The translations under genes and the position numbers were made by a program. A model generated the notes under the pieces. That model searched no databases, was not told the DNA's origin, and saw only the letters and a list, made by a program, of their open reading frames with translations. 64,000 nt of DNA from NCBI RefSeq assembly GCF_014200725.1, contig NZ_JACHCL010000002.1, forward strand, positions 1,116,001 through 1,180,000, given 5' to 3'. Source of the stretch: Janthinobacterium silvisoli (GTDB lineage: Bacteria; Pseudomonadota; Gammaproteobacteria; Burkholderiales; Burkholderiaceae_D). Numbering within the stretch: position 1 is the stretch's first letter; each line of letters starts with the position of its first letter. Positions 6,724 to 15,499 of this stretch are shown in pieces.

Positions 6724-8250
6724 TCAGCGGCCAAATTGTTCGCGCCGCATGCGCAGGGCGCGCTCGCTGGCATTGGCGTCCAGGCCAGCGAGCCTGGTTT
6801 GCGGATCTTGCCGCTTGCCATCTTGCCGCACCTGGAAGTGCAGGTGCGGGCCAGTCGCCGACCGTCCTGTTGCGCCCACCGTGCCGATAGTCTGGCCCGC
6901 CTTGACGGGGGTGCCATCGGCCAGCGCCACGCTGTCGAGATGGACATACCAGGATTCCAGCCCGGCGCCATGGTCTATGCGCACCAGATTGCCCATCCAG
7001 TCATCGTGCGCCACCCTGGCCACGCCATCGGCCACCGCATGCACGGGCGTGCCACGGCTGGCGGCCAGATCCAGTCCACTCAGCCCCTTGGGTGTCGTGG
7101 GACGCACTACACCAAAGAAGCCGGTGACGCGCATGCTGGCCAGCGGATTGCGCCAAGGGGCAGTATCAGGTATTGCAGTAGCGGCTGCCGTGGTGGCTGC
7201 CGGTTCGGCCGGCACCCAGGCCAGCGCCGGTTGCAGGACGACGCTGCTCGCGCCCAGGGCGCCGAGCACCGTTACCAGGGCCAGCTTGACACCCCAGGGC
7301 ATGCTGCCAGATTGAGTATCACGCATGCGGGCCACCCGATCGACCATGCCGCCTGGTTTGCCGCCGAAGGCCAGGCCGGCAGGAACACAGCTTTGCACGC
7401 TCAACTGGCGCACCAGCGCAGCCGCATATTGCTGGCGTTGCTGCTGCGGACGGCCAGCGAGCACTTCCCGGTCGCAGCCCAGCTCTTGCGCCCAACCCAG
7501 TTTCTGGCCCAGCCGGCGCAAGGCCGGGTTAAACCATAGCAAGGCATGCAAGCAGTTCGCCAGCAATTGCACGGCCGGGTCGCGGCGGCGCGAGTGCGTC
7601 AGTTCATGTTCGATAATCAACTGCTGCTGCTCCGGCGTAAATTGCGCCAGATGCGCGGGCAATAACAAACGCGGCTGCAGGGAACCCAACAGCATCGGTG
7701 AAATCGGTGCATCGATTTCCAGCACTTCCATACGCTGCTGTTGCAACTGGCGTAGTTGCATCTCTGTAAAAGCTCCGTGCGCCTGCATGGCAGCCAGATC
7801 GAGCGGACGCGCTGCCTTGAGCAGGGCCATCACGATGGCTTGATTACGCCGGTAACGCCAGGCCATATACGCTACGCCGCAGGGATAAACCAGCAGCCAG
7901 GCCAGCGCCAGGCGCTTGAGCCAGATCGTATTAGAAGCAATTTCCGGTGATTCGTCTGCAGGTACTGTAGATGCTGCAGCCGGCTGCGCCAACGGCGCCG
8001 GCAGCACCTCGGTTGCCGTGGTTGCCACCGGCAAGCTGACTTCCGGCACCACGCTGATACGCTGGCTATGCGGCAATAAAGACAGCATGAATACGGCAAC
8101 CAGCAGCAATTGCGCCCCCAGCCATACGCCGCGCTGGGCGCTCAGTACAGGCCAGCGCCGCTGCGCCAGGTGCAGCAGACCCTGCAGCAGTAAGCCGGTC
8201 AGCAGGCAGGCCACCGTCGCCCGCAAGAGTGTCAATGCAAACAAAGTCAT
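6724..8250 (-). CDS. BlaR1-type M56 membrane metalloprotease fused to an M23 (LytM) domain
   Basis: A 508-residue protein. N-terminal transmembrane helices lie at about 5-27, 44-60 and 112-130. A cytosolic M56 zinc-protease segment has HELTH at about 215-219 and a downstream E-L-G-C-D ligand region. Another helix lies near 325-345. Instead of the penicillin-sensor domain of BlaR1, the periplasmic C-terminus (about 370-475) is an M23/LytM fold with GPHLHFQV at 467-474. The M23 motif His-x-Gly-x-Asp reads LSGLD, so the first zinc ligand His is Leu390; the domain may bind peptidoglycan rather than cut it. It starts 3 nt after blaI, so the pair is a sensor-protease/repressor unit. A cell-wall signal is inferred. 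Confidence 0.85.
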   Translation of the reverse strand: MTLFALTLLRATVACLLTGLLLQGLLHLAQRRWPVLSAQRGVWLGAQLLLVAVFMLSLLPHSQRISVVPEVSLPVATTATEVLPAPLAQPAAASTVPADESPEIASNTIWLKRLALAWLLVYPCGVAYMAWRYRRNQAIVMALLKAARPLDLAAMQAHGAFTEMQLRQLQQQRMEVLEIDAPISPMLLGSLQPRLLLPAHLAQFTPEQQQLIIEHELTHSRRRDPAVQLLANCLHALLWFNPALRRLGQKLGWAQELGCDREVLAGRPQQQRQQYAAALVRQLSVQSCVPAGLAFGGKPGGMVDRVARMRDTQSGSMPWGVKLALVTVLGALGASSVVLQPALAWVPAEPAATTAAATAIPDTAPWRNPLASMRVTGFFGVVRPTTPKGLSGLDLAASRGTPVHAVADGVARVAHDDWMGNLVRIDHGAGLESWYVHLDSVALADGTPVKAGQTIGTVGATGRSATGPHLHFQVRQDGKRQDPQTRLAGLDANASERALRMRREQFGR

Positions 8251-8253
8251 CGC

Positions 8254-8631
8254 TTACTCCTTCGTTTCCAGCGGCCAGTCGTGCAGCATTTGTTCCAGCT
8301 CCAACAATTCCTGCGGGTCCACCAGCTTGCTACCGGTAAACATGGTCACCGGCAAAGGGCTGTCGATTTCCATCACGCGCCGGCCAAAATCGTTGGCAAA
8401 AGCGGCCAGGGTGGCGACCTTGTCCACATGGGCTTCATACACCAGCACGCCCTGCAAGCTGCGCTGGGACAACATGCCTTTTTCCAGCATGCGCTCTACC
8501 GTCTTGCGGGTGGAAGAAAACGACCAGCCCAATTCCTCTTCCACGCAGGCATGCAATTGACGCGAAGACAAGGGCTGCTGTTTCCACAGCGCCTTCAATA
8601 ACGATAATTCAGTAACAGATGGCGTAGCCAT
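8254..8631 (-). CDS. BlaI/MecI/CopY-family repressor
   Basis: A 125-residue winged-helix repressor. The DNA-binding part covers residues 1-70 with LSSRQLHACVEEELG and SSTRKTVERMLEKGML, typical of BlaI/MecI. The remaining residues form the dimerisation helices and the site that a partner M56 protease usually cleaves. GGAGCAC precedes the ATG. The gene is first in the apparent operon blaI - M56/M23 - TonB receptor. Two matching dyads lie 37-80 bp upstream, so autoregulation is very likely. Confidence 0.9.
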   Translation of the reverse strand: MATPSVTELSLLKALWKQQPLSSRQLHACVEEELGWSFSSTRKTVERMLEKGMLSQRSLQGVLVYEAHVDKVATLAAFANDFGRRVMEIDSPLPVTMFTGSKLVDPQELLELEQMLHDWPLETKE

Positions 8632-8660
8632 GATGTGCTCCTGCTATGACGATTAAAACA

Positions 8661-8690
8661 ATTATGCGACAACTGTCACATGCAATGCAA
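8661..8690 (-). promoter_or_regulatory. Putative promoter of the blaI operon
   Basis: On the minus strand TTGCAT (8690-8685) and CATAAT (8666-8661) are separated by 18 bp. The operator at 8668-8677 lies between them, ideal for repression by steric block. Confidence 0.5.
8668..8677. promoter_or_regulatory. BlaI-type operator 1
   Basis: GACAACTGTC, a near-perfect dyad in the context TGCGACAACTGTCACATG. Its ACA...TGT arms resemble known BlaI/MecI operators (TACA...TGTA class). Centre-to-centre distance to operator 2 is 34 bp, about three helical turns. Confidence 0.75.
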
Positions 8691-8701
8691 GCAAAATTTG
8701 C

Positions 8702-8711
8702 GACAGTTGTC
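8702..8711. promoter_or_regulatory. BlaI-type operator 2
   Basis: GACAGTTGTC in the context TGCGACAGTTGTCACATG. It is the second copy of the blaI dyad, with the flanking TGC and ACATG also conserved, and differs from copy 1 only in the central bases. Confidence 0.75.
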
Positions 8712-8752
8712 ACATGCATTTTCCTTCCACAATCCTTTCCTTTGCGAATCAA

Positions 8753-8783
8753 TTGAAACGCTTTCATGCCAGGCTGTTATACT
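8753..8783 (+). promoter_or_regulatory. Possible rhlE promoter
   Basis: TTGAAA at 8753-8758 and TATACT at 8778-8783 with 19 bp between, longer than ideal. Initiation near 8790 would leave a leader of about 110 nt before the rhlE ATG. Long leaders are common for cold-induced DEAD-box helicases. Confidence 0.4.
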
Positions 8784-8898
8784 TCGCGTGTGCGGCACAT
8801 ATGACCAGTCCCCTTGCCGCTGTCTTTCGACCCCTAATCTGATTGCCTGCGACTGGCGCCTCACGATGGCGACAGGCCGATCTCACAATAAAGTTATC

Positions 8899-10266
8899 AT
8901 GTCCTTTTCCTCCCTCGGATTGTCCGACGCTATCGTACGTGCCGTTACCGAACACGGCTACACCGTGCCGACCCCGATCCAGACCCAGGCGATCCCTGCC
9001 GTGCTGGCCGGTGGCGACTTGCTGGCCGGCGCACAAACCGGTACCGGCAAGACGGCCGGCTTTACCCTGCCCGTACTGCACCGCTTGTCGACCGACGCGA
9101 ATGGCGCGGCGATCACCAGCAATACGTCCACGCGCCCTATCCGCGCGCTGATCCTGGCGCCAACGCGCGAACTGGCGGCGCAAGTGGAAGAAAGCGTGCG
9201 CGCCTACAGCAAGTACACCAAGCTCAATTCGGCCGTGATCTTCGGCGGCGTCGGCATCAATCCGCAAATCAAGCAGCTGAAACACGGCGTCGACATCCTG
9301 GTCGCCACGCCAGGCCGCCTGCTGGACCACATGGGCCAGAACACGGTCGACCTGTCGAAAGTGGAAATCCTGATCCTCGACGAAGCCGACCGCATGCTGG
9401 ACATGGGCTTCATCCGCGACATCAAGAAAGTGCTGGCCGTGCTGCCGCCGAAACGCCAGAACCTGCTGTTCTCGGCCACTTTCTCGGAAGAGATCAAGGC
9501 CCTGGCCGACGGCTTGCTGAACAAGCCAGCCATGATCGAAGTGGCGCGCCGCAATTCGACCGTGGAAGTGATCAAGCAAAAAATCCATCCGGTCGACCGC
9601 GACAAGAAACACCCGATGCTGTCTTACCTGATCAAGGCGCATAACTGGACGCAAGTACTGGTATTTACCCGCACCAAGCACGGCGCCAACAAGCTGGTCG
9701 AACAACTGGGCGCGGACGGTATCGGCGCACTGGCGATTCACGGCAACAAGAGCCAGTCGGCCCGCACGCGCGCGCTGTCCGAATTCAAGGATGGCACCCT
9801 GCAAGTGCTGGTCGCCACCGACATCGCCGCGCGCGGTATCGATATCGATCAATTGCCGCACGTGGTGAACTACGACTTGCCGAACATTCCGGAAGATTAT
9901 GTGCACCGTATCGGCCGCACGGGCCGTGCCGGCGCCAAAGGCGAAGCCGTGTCGCTGGTTTGCGTGGATGAGCACGAAATGTTGAAAGACATCGAAAAGC
10001 TGATCAAGCAAAGCCTGCCGCGCGAAGTCATCCCTGGTTTTGAACCAGACCCGACCGCACGAGCACAGCCTGTGCAATTGCGCAGCGGCACCGGCGGTCA
10101 CCGCAACAACAGCCGCGCGCCAGCCGGCGCCGTGGTGCGCGTGAAAACCGGTGGCGGCGGCGCCAAGCCACGCAGCGCCGGCCCATCGGGCGGTGGTGGC
10201 GGCAACCGCGGCGGCAACGCGCCGCGCTCGGCAGCCAATCACCGCTCCGGCGGCCGCGGCCGCTAA
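8899..10266 (+). CDS. rhlE: ATP-dependent RNA helicase RhlE (DEAD-box)
   Basis: A 455-residue DEAD-box RNA helicase involved in ribosome assembly and RNA turnover. Ordered motifs are visible: Q-motif [10 protein letters not shown], Walker [27 protein letters not shown], and [10 protein letters not shown]. After the helicase core (about residue 385) comes a basic Gly/Arg/Ala-rich tail that probably binds RNA without a fixed fold. ATG 8899 was chosen because [16 protein letters not shown] is the family opening; longer in-frame versions run into noncoding leader sequence. Confidence 0.95.
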   Translation: MSFSSLGLSDAIVRAVTEHGYTVPTPIQTQAIPAVLAGGDLLAGAQTGTGKTAGFTLPVLHRLSTDANGAAITSNTSTRPIRALILAPTRELAAQVEESVRAYSKYTKLNSAVIFGGVGINPQIKQLKHGVDILVATPGRLLDHMGQNTVDLSKVEILILDEADRMLDMGFIRDIKKVLAVLPPKRQNLLFSATFSEEIKALADGLLNKPAMIEVARRNSTVEVIKQKIHPVDRDKKHPMLSYLIKAHNWTQVLVFTRTKHGANKLVEQLGADGIGALAIHGNKSQSARTRALSEFKDGTLQVLVATDIAARGIDIDQLPHVVNYDLPNIPEDYVHRIGRTGRAGAKGEAVSLVCVDEHEMLKDIEKLIKQSLPREVIPGFEPDPTARAQPVQLRSGTGGHRNNSRAPAGAVVRVKTGGGGAKPRSAGPSGGGGGNRGGNAPRSAANHRSGGRGR

Positions 10267-10405
10267 TACACGGCTGCAAACCTGCTGCGCGGGGCGCTAT
10301 CGTTTCTCCGTTGCGCGCCGTACCTTCGTACGGCTGTGCTACTCAAACCGATATCACTCCCGCTCGCCAAGGTTTTCAACCATGTATTGAGTAACATACA
10401 CAACC

Positions 10406-10446
10406 AAAAAAACCGTTCCAGGACTTGCTTCTGGAACGGTTTTTTT
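10406..10446 (+). terminator. Terminator downstream of rhlE
   Basis: AACCGTTCCAG and CTGGAACGGTT form an 11-bp stem around ACTTGCTT-like loop bases, preceded by A-tract and followed by T7. The 140 bp between the rhlE stop and this hairpin hold no gene. Confidence 0.85.
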
Positions 10447-10514
10447 ATGCCCGCCACTTTCCTGGAAATTGGGCTAGGATAGTGTTCAACTCTCCCTCAT
10501 TTTTTATCCGCACC

Positions 10515-11297
10515 ATGCTCAATTTTGCCGCCAACCTCAGCTTGCTGTTTACCGAACTGCCCTTCCTCGACCGTTTCGCCGCGGCCAGGGCGGCCGGCTT
10601 CGACGCTGTCGAATTCCTGTTTCCGTATGCGATAGAAAAGCGGCAAATCGCCGCGCGGCTGGAACAGCATCAACTGCAACTGGCGCTATTCAACCTGCCG
10701 CCCGGCGACTGGGAACAGGGCGAGCGGGGCATCGCCTGCGATCCGCGCCGCAACGAAGAATTTCGCGCCGGCGTGCGTCTGGCGATCGACTATGCGCAGG
10801 CACTGGGTGCGACCCGGCTGCACTGCATGGCCGGTATCGTGCCAGCTGGCATGAGTCTGGAGCGGGCGCGGCAAAGCATGATCGGCAATCTGCAATATGC
10901 GGCCGATGCCTGCCGTCCACATGGCATCGAGGTCTTGATCGAACCGATCAACCACTACGACATGCCCGGCTACTTTCTTCATCATAGCCAGCAAGCGGCC
11001 GACATCATCGCCGATTGCCAGCGCAACAATGTCTTCCTGCAATACGATATTTATCATATGCAGCGCATGGAAGGCGAGTTGAGCAACACCATCCGCACCT
11101 TGCTGCCGCTGATACGGCATATCCAGATCGCCGATACGCCGGGCCGCCACGAACCGGGCACCGGTGAAATCAATTACCGTCACCTGTTCAATCTGCTCGA
11201 CCAGATCGGCTACAAGGGCTGGGTAGGTTGCGAGTATCGTCCCACCGGCGACACCCTCGCTGGCCTGGCTTGGCGCACACAACTGTCTGCACACTAA
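10515..11297 (+). CDS. hyi: Hydroxypyruvate isomerase family protein
   Basis: A 260-residue xylose-isomerase-like TIM barrel. Family members interconvert hydroxypyruvate and tartronate semialdehyde, or isomerise 2-oxo-tetronate. The N-terminal LSLLFTELPFLDRFAAA pattern and two likely catalytic Glu motifs are seen, VLIEPIN (about 143) and GCEYRP (about 240). HIQIADTPGRHEPGTGE is typical of Hyi. ATG 10515 matches the family start; an in-frame ATG at 10425 lies inside the preceding terminator. No glyoxylate-pathway genes flank it, so the physiological substrate is open. Confidence 0.85.
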   Translation: MLNFAANLSLLFTELPFLDRFAAARAAGFDAVEFLFPYAIEKRQIAARLEQHQLQLALFNLPPGDWEQGERGIACDPRRNEEFRAGVRLAIDYAQALGATRLHCMAGIVPAGMSLERARQSMIGNLQYAADACRPHGIEVLIEPINHYDMPGYFLHHSQQAADIIADCQRNNVFLQYDIYHMQRMEGELSNTIRTLLPLIRHIQIADTPGRHEPGTGEINYRHLFNLLDQIGYKGWVGCEYRPTGDTLAGLAWRTQLSAH

Positions 11298-11461
11298 GAT
11301 TCGACTAGCTTGCGCCCGCACAAGGTGCATCGCACGGGCAGGAATAACAATACCTTTCCATACAGTAGTTTCACTGTCGAAAGATATCGTGACTTCCCTG
11401 CCCAGCCCCCTGCGTATATTTTCCCTGCTGGTCGCCACAGAGCGTCATCGGGAGAACCGCC

Positions 11462-11935
11462 ATGAATGACACCCTGGACAGCACAATTATTCACGAACGC
11501 CGTGAAGCAGCACTGAGCAGCGCCATGCGCGTCGAGCAACTGGCCGACAGCCTGTCTCAGGCCGCCACTTCCCTGCATGGCGCCGTCATGCGCGCTATCC
11601 GCAAGCGGGCCGGCCAGGGAGAAAACGGCATTAGCCAAACACAGGCGCAAGCAGTATTTGCGCTGGAAGTTGCCCTGCGCCAGCAAGCGAACCAGCTGTA
11701 TGCCGACGCGGCCGGCCATACCGTCGCGGGGCTGGACGCGGCGCAGCGCCAACTCAGCGGCCTGCTCGATGCGGTACGCCTCTCGATTGCCCGCAATGAC
11801 AATGTGCGCCACTGGATCATCCTGGCAACAAGCTTGCTCAACCTGGGCAACGCTGTCATCGCCCGCAACCCGGAGCGCATACTGGCCAGTGTCGACAAGG
11901 TGCGTGAGCGGCTGCAAACGGCGCCCCACGATTGA
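11462..11935 (+). CDS. Hypothetical helical protein
   Basis: A 157-residue protein with no recognised domain, signal peptide or membrane helix. It is rich in Ala, Gln and Leu with long predicted helices, for example SAMRVEQLADSLSQAATSL and FALEVALRQQANQL. GGGAGAACCGCC precedes the ATG, a good ribosome binding site. The codon use matches the chromosome. Neighbours (hyi, VOC protein) give no functional hint. Confidence 0.75.
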   Translation: MNDTLDSTIIHERREAALSSAMRVEQLADSLSQAATSLHGAVMRAIRKRAGQGENGISQTQAQAVFALEVALRQQANQLYADAAGHTVAGLDAAQRQLSGLLDAVRLSIARNDNVRHWIILATSLLNLGNAVIARNPERILASVDKVRERLQTAPHD

Positions 11936-12014
11936 TTGAAATCAAGCCGCCAGCGCCTATACTGATCTCGCATCGCACGGCAATCATGCCGGCGGGACGA
12001 TCAGGAGACCAACC

Positions 12015-12431
12015 ATGCGAGCCGAAGCGTATTTGCAATTCAATGGAAACTGCGCGCAAGCGCTGGAATACTACCGCCAGCACCTGCACGGTGAAAACCT
12101 GTTCCTGATGCCGTTTCGCGGCACGCCGGGGCAGGAACAAGTCAAGGAAGACTGGTATGACAAGATCATGCACGGCTCGGTGCAGATCGGCCCCACCGCG
12201 GTGATGGGCAGCGATGGCGGCTGTCCGGAAGATGGCGCCAAGGGCATGTCAGGCTGCTCGATTGCCCTCAACGTGCCCGACCCGCTTGAGGCGGAGCGGG
12301 TGTTCGCCGCGCTGGCCCGCGATGGCACTATCCGCATGCCTTTACAGGAAACATTCTGGGCAAAAAGATTCGGCATGCTGACCGATCAATTCGGCGTTTC
12401 CTGGATGATCAACTGCGAAAAGCCAGCATAG
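12015..12431 (+). CDS. VOC-superfamily (PhnB-like) protein
   Basis: A 138-residue single-domain protein of the PhnB / glyoxalase-bleomycin fold. The opening AYLQFNGNCAQALEYYRQHL is the classic Y-L-x-F-x-G-N-x-x-E-A pattern. FWAKRFGMLTDQFGVSWMIN closes the domain, as in PhnB-like proteins. Members are small cupped dimers with varied or unknown substrates, so no reaction is assigned. AGGAG lies 6-10 nt before ATG 12015. Confidence 0.85.
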   Translation: MRAEAYLQFNGNCAQALEYYRQHLHGENLFLMPFRGTPGQEQVKEDWYDKIMHGSVQIGPTAVMGSDGGCPEDGAKGMSGCSIALNVPDPLEAERVFAALARDGTIRMPLQETFWAKRFGMLTDQFGVSWMINCEKPA

Positions 12432-12509
12432 AAAGCCAAACCACCACCTGCGCCGCCTCAAACGCGGCGCGGGCGCCCGCACAAGCAGAGATGGCATCCA
12501 TGGGCTACC

Positions 12510-12953
12510 ATGAAGAGAGACACTTCTACACGTGAGCCGGCCATGGATGCATTGCAGCGAGGAAAATTACCGCAAGGATCTGGACAAGGATTATCCCAAG
12601 CACAACTTGAACGCTTGCGCGGCGTGCTCGAACAGCGCAAGCATGCCTTGCTGGCGCAAATCGACAACGAAGCCGCCGAAGCGGGCGATCGCGGTGCACT
12701 GCTCAACGAAGTCGAAGCCTCACCGGCCGACAACGCCAGCGTGCGCACCTTGAACGCCCTGGTCAGCGAAGCGGCCGAGCATAATGTCGCGCAACTGGCC
12801 ATTATCAAAGACGCGCTGGCCAGGTTTGCCGATGGCAGCTATGGCCTGTGCGACAACTGCGGCGAAGCTATCGGCCCGTCGCGCCTGGAGGCCCGCCCCG
12901 AAGCGCGCTTGTGCATCGATTGCCAGACGCGGCTGGAAAAGCTGCGACGCTAG
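12510..12953 (+). CDS. TraR/DksA-family zinc-finger protein
   Basis: Up to 147 residues; ATG 12543 would give 136, and neither start has a clear ribosome binding site. A coiled-coil region (about 30-105) is followed by the C4 zinc finger CDNC-x17-CIDC. Family members reach into the RNA polymerase secondary channel and tune promoter response. The coiled-coil tip reads SPADNA where DksA has D-x-x-D-x-A, so one of two key Asp is missing. This is therefore a DksA-like paralogue and not the main DksA. A ppGpp-linked role is inference. Confidence 0.85.
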   Translation: MKRDTSTREPAMDALQRGKLPQGSGQGLSQAQLERLRGVLEQRKHALLAQIDNEAAEAGDRGALLNEVEASPADNASVRTLNALVSEAAEHNVAQLAIIKDALARFADGSYGLCDNCGEAIGPSRLEARPEARLCIDCQTRLEKLRR

Positions 12954-13141
12954 GCAAGTCGCCAGACCAACGCTGCATTAACACAACAAAGGGCAAGGCA
13001 TCGCTGCCCTGCCCCCTGTTCTTCCACCTTTATCACCATTGCTGCCTTGCTGCTGTCCAGCCACCCGCCAGCCTCTGCGTGCTGACTGGATGGCCGGGTC
13101 TCCTCCACTGCCGTTGCTCCTTGCGTACTCCCTTGATCCGA

Positions 13142-13888
13142 TCAACTCATGTGCTGCCCGCCATTGATGGCGATATTCGCGCCCGTCACAAAGGCAGCCT
13201 CGTCCGACGCCAGATACGCTACCAGCGCCGCCACTTCATCGGGTTCGCCCAGGCGGCCCAGGGGGATTTGCGGCAGGATCTTGCTTTCCATGATATCGGC
13301 CGGCACGGCAGTCACCATCGGCGTGCGCAGGTAGCCGGGCGACACCGTGTTGACGGTAATACCATGGCGCGCCACTTCCAGCGCCAGCGCCTTGCTGAAA
13401 CCATGCACGCCCGCCTTGGCCGCCGCATAATTGCATTGGCCAAACGCTCCCTTCTGGCCGTTGACGGATGAAATATTGATGATGCGGCCCCAGCGGTTAA
13501 GCAGCATCGGTTCCAGCACTTGCTTGCTCATGTTGAACAGGCTGTCCAGATTGGTGCGCATGACGTCAGCCCAATGCGACAACTCCATCTTGCGCATGCT
13601 CTGGTCACGCGTGATGCCGGCGTTGTTTACCAGCACATCGATGCGACCGAACTGTTCGAGCACCCGTCCCACGGCCGCCGTGCATGAGGCAAAGTCGGCT
13701 ACATCGGCTTCCAGCGCATGAAAATAATACTTGTCATGCTGCTGCTCTTCCAGCCAGGCGCCCACGCGCTTGTTGCCTGGCGAATAGGTGGCCACTACGG
13801 CAAAACCGGCCCCATGCAGGCGGCGGCACAAGGCCGTGCCCAGGCCACCCATGCCGCCAGTGACCAATGCCACTTTTTGTTGTTCCAT
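13142..13888 (-). CDS. phbB: Acetoacetyl-CoA reductase (NADPH-dependent)
   Basis: A 248-residue short-chain dehydrogenase that makes (R)-3-hydroxybutyryl-CoA for polyhydroxybutyrate. Motifs: cofactor-binding TGGMGGLG at 11-18, NNAG, the catalytic Ser in INISSVNGQKGAFGQ, then YAAAKAG with catalytic Tyr and Lys, and the PhbB-type ending NGGQHMS. The SSVNGQKG and GGQHM segments separate it from FabG. No phaC or phaA is adjacent. A run of about 190 bp from the previous gene (12954-13141) shows no gene. Confidence 0.92.
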   Translation of the reverse strand: MEQQKVALVTGGMGGLGTALCRRLHGAGFAVVATYSPGNKRVGAWLEEQQHDKYYFHALEADVADFASCTAAVGRVLEQFGRIDVLVNNAGITRDQSMRKMELSHWADVMRTNLDSLFNMSKQVLEPMLLNRWGRIINISSVNGQKGAFGQCNYAAAKAGVHGFSKALALEVARHGITVNTVSPGYLRTPMVTAVPADIMESKILPQIPLGRLGEPDEVAALVAYLASDEAAFVTGANIAINGGQHMS

Positions 13889-14057
13889 CTTCCAGTCTCC
13901 CCGTCTTTGATTGTTTTTCTGCGAGGAATCAAGTGTAGGAGCAGTTTTTACCCGCCGCCTTGCGCAATATCAAGTGCTCAGCCTGCTGCATTCGTGCGCA
14001 GGCGACAGGCATGCCTGTGCCAGAATGGGACCCGTCTCCATACAAGAAGGACTGGCC

Positions 14058-14924
14058 ATGACGTATAAAACCGTACTGCTCCACATCGACGATAGCGCCA
14101 GCCGCGATGCACGCATCGCCGTCGCCGCCAGCATTACGCAAGCGTGCGGCGGCCACCTGACGGGCGTATCACTGACGGGCGTCTCGCGCCTGCTATACCA
14201 GAACCAGTCCGAACTCGATGCCGATCCCAACCTGGCGCTGCACCTCAATTTCCTGCGAGAACGAGCCAGCCGCGCACTCGATGGTGTCGAGCAACAAGTG
14301 CGCGCGGCGGGCGTGACCTCGTTTGAACAGCGGGTGGTCGATGACGAGGCTGCTGGCGGCATCAGCCTGCTGGCCCGCTATGCAGACCTGGTGGTGATCA
14401 GCCAATACCATGCGCAAGATAAATCACCGTCCGTGATGCGCGATTTCCCCGCCTACGTGCTGCTGCATGCGGGCCGGCCCGTGCTGATCGTGCCCTATGC
14501 CCAGACGCAGCCCGTGCTGGCGCCACCGGCAGCGGCCCGCAATGTGCTCATTTCATGGAATGCCAGCAAGGAAGCAAGCCGCGCCGTCAGCGCCGCCCTG
14601 CCCCTGCTGCAGCGGGCAGAACAGGTGCACGTGGCCGTCTTCGACGCCAGGCTGCATGCGGCCGAGCATGGCGAACAGCCCGGTGCGGAACTGCTGGAAT
14701 ACCTGGCGCGCCATGGCGTAGAAGCCAAACTGCTGTTGCTCGACGGCGGCAGCACGCGGCGCGGCGATATCGGCGACGCGCTGCTGTCGCAGGCGGCCGA
14801 CCTGTCGGCCGATTTGCTGGTGATGGGAGCGTACGGACATTCACGTTTGCGCGAAACGATACTGGGCGGCGTCACGCGCACCGTGCTGCACAGCATGACG
14901 ATTACGGTGCTGATGGCGCATTAA
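14058..14924 (+). CDS. Tandem universal stress protein (UspA family)
   Basis: A 288-residue cytosolic protein of two UspA domains, about 1-145 and 155-288. The first opens with YKTVLLHIDDSASRDARIAV. The second ends with MGAYGHSRLRETILGGVTRT, which carries the G-x-x-G...G-G ATP-binding signature; the first domain lacks a clear equivalent. AAGAAGG precedes ATG 14058. In-frame codons further upstream lack a ribosome site. Tandem Usp proteins act in stress survival, but the exact task is unknown. It is divergent from phbB. Confidence 0.9.
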   Translation: MTYKTVLLHIDDSASRDARIAVAASITQACGGHLTGVSLTGVSRLLYQNQSELDADPNLALHLNFLRERASRALDGVEQQVRAAGVTSFEQRVVDDEAAGGISLLARYADLVVISQYHAQDKSPSVMRDFPAYVLLHAGRPVLIVPYAQTQPVLAPPAAARNVLISWNASKEASRAVSAALPLLQRAEQVHVAVFDARLHAAEHGEQPGAELLEYLARHGVEAKLLLLDGGSTRRGDIGDALLSQAADLSADLLVMGAYGHSRLRETILGGVTRTVLHSMTITVLMAH

Positions 14925-14942
14925 GATTAAGCGCCAGGAAAT

Positions 14943-15317
14943 CTACCCACCCGACTGCCAGGGTAAATTACGGATCTTGGCCACTTGCCGCTGTGCCAGC
15001 CATTGCCACAGCTGCAGCGCATCGGCCTGCTTCAGGGCCGACATGCGGCGCGGGCTGGCCAGGGCGATCTCGCAATCGCGGTCCGACCATTCCTCGAAAG
15101 TCACTACGCCTCCGCTAGCGACCTCTACCTGGTACATCAAGCCATCGTCGTAGCCAAAGCGCAGCAATACGGCGGCCGGGCCGCCGTCAGCAGTGGTGGC
15201 GGCGGGCTTGCCAGGTTTGCCGTACACCTCGGCCAGCGCATCGGCCAGCTGGGTCGGCGACGGCGCACAGATATCGCGCCCATCGGCCCGCGTAAGAATG
15301 AACCATGCCTGTGTCAT
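14943..15317 (-). CDS. Hypothetical protein
   Basis: A 124-residue protein with no recognised family, signal peptide or membrane helix. It begins TQAWFILTRADGRDIC and includes a FEEWSDRDCEIALASP segment; the end is basic. It converges on the UspA gene with an 18-bp gap. Codon use looks normal for the window. No function can be offered. Confidence 0.65.
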   Translation of the reverse strand: MTQAWFILTRADGRDICAPSPTQLADALAEVYGKPGKPAATTADGGPAAVLLRFGYDDGLMYQVEVASGGVVTFEEWSDRDCEIALASPRRMSALKQADALQLWQWLAQRQVAKIRNLPWQSGG

Positions 15318-15499
15318 GACGCGCCCTCCTATCCATACTCATTAGCATGCGAGGCAGTAGATGGACAGTCACGCTGGTGCTGTACTGCAAGCACGGGAAC
15401 TATCCCTATCGGCATTTCTGATACTGGTACTGATAAGGATAATACCTAAATTTCGTGCAGTGCGGCATTTTTGGCGACATGGGGCGGTTTTACCGTACA

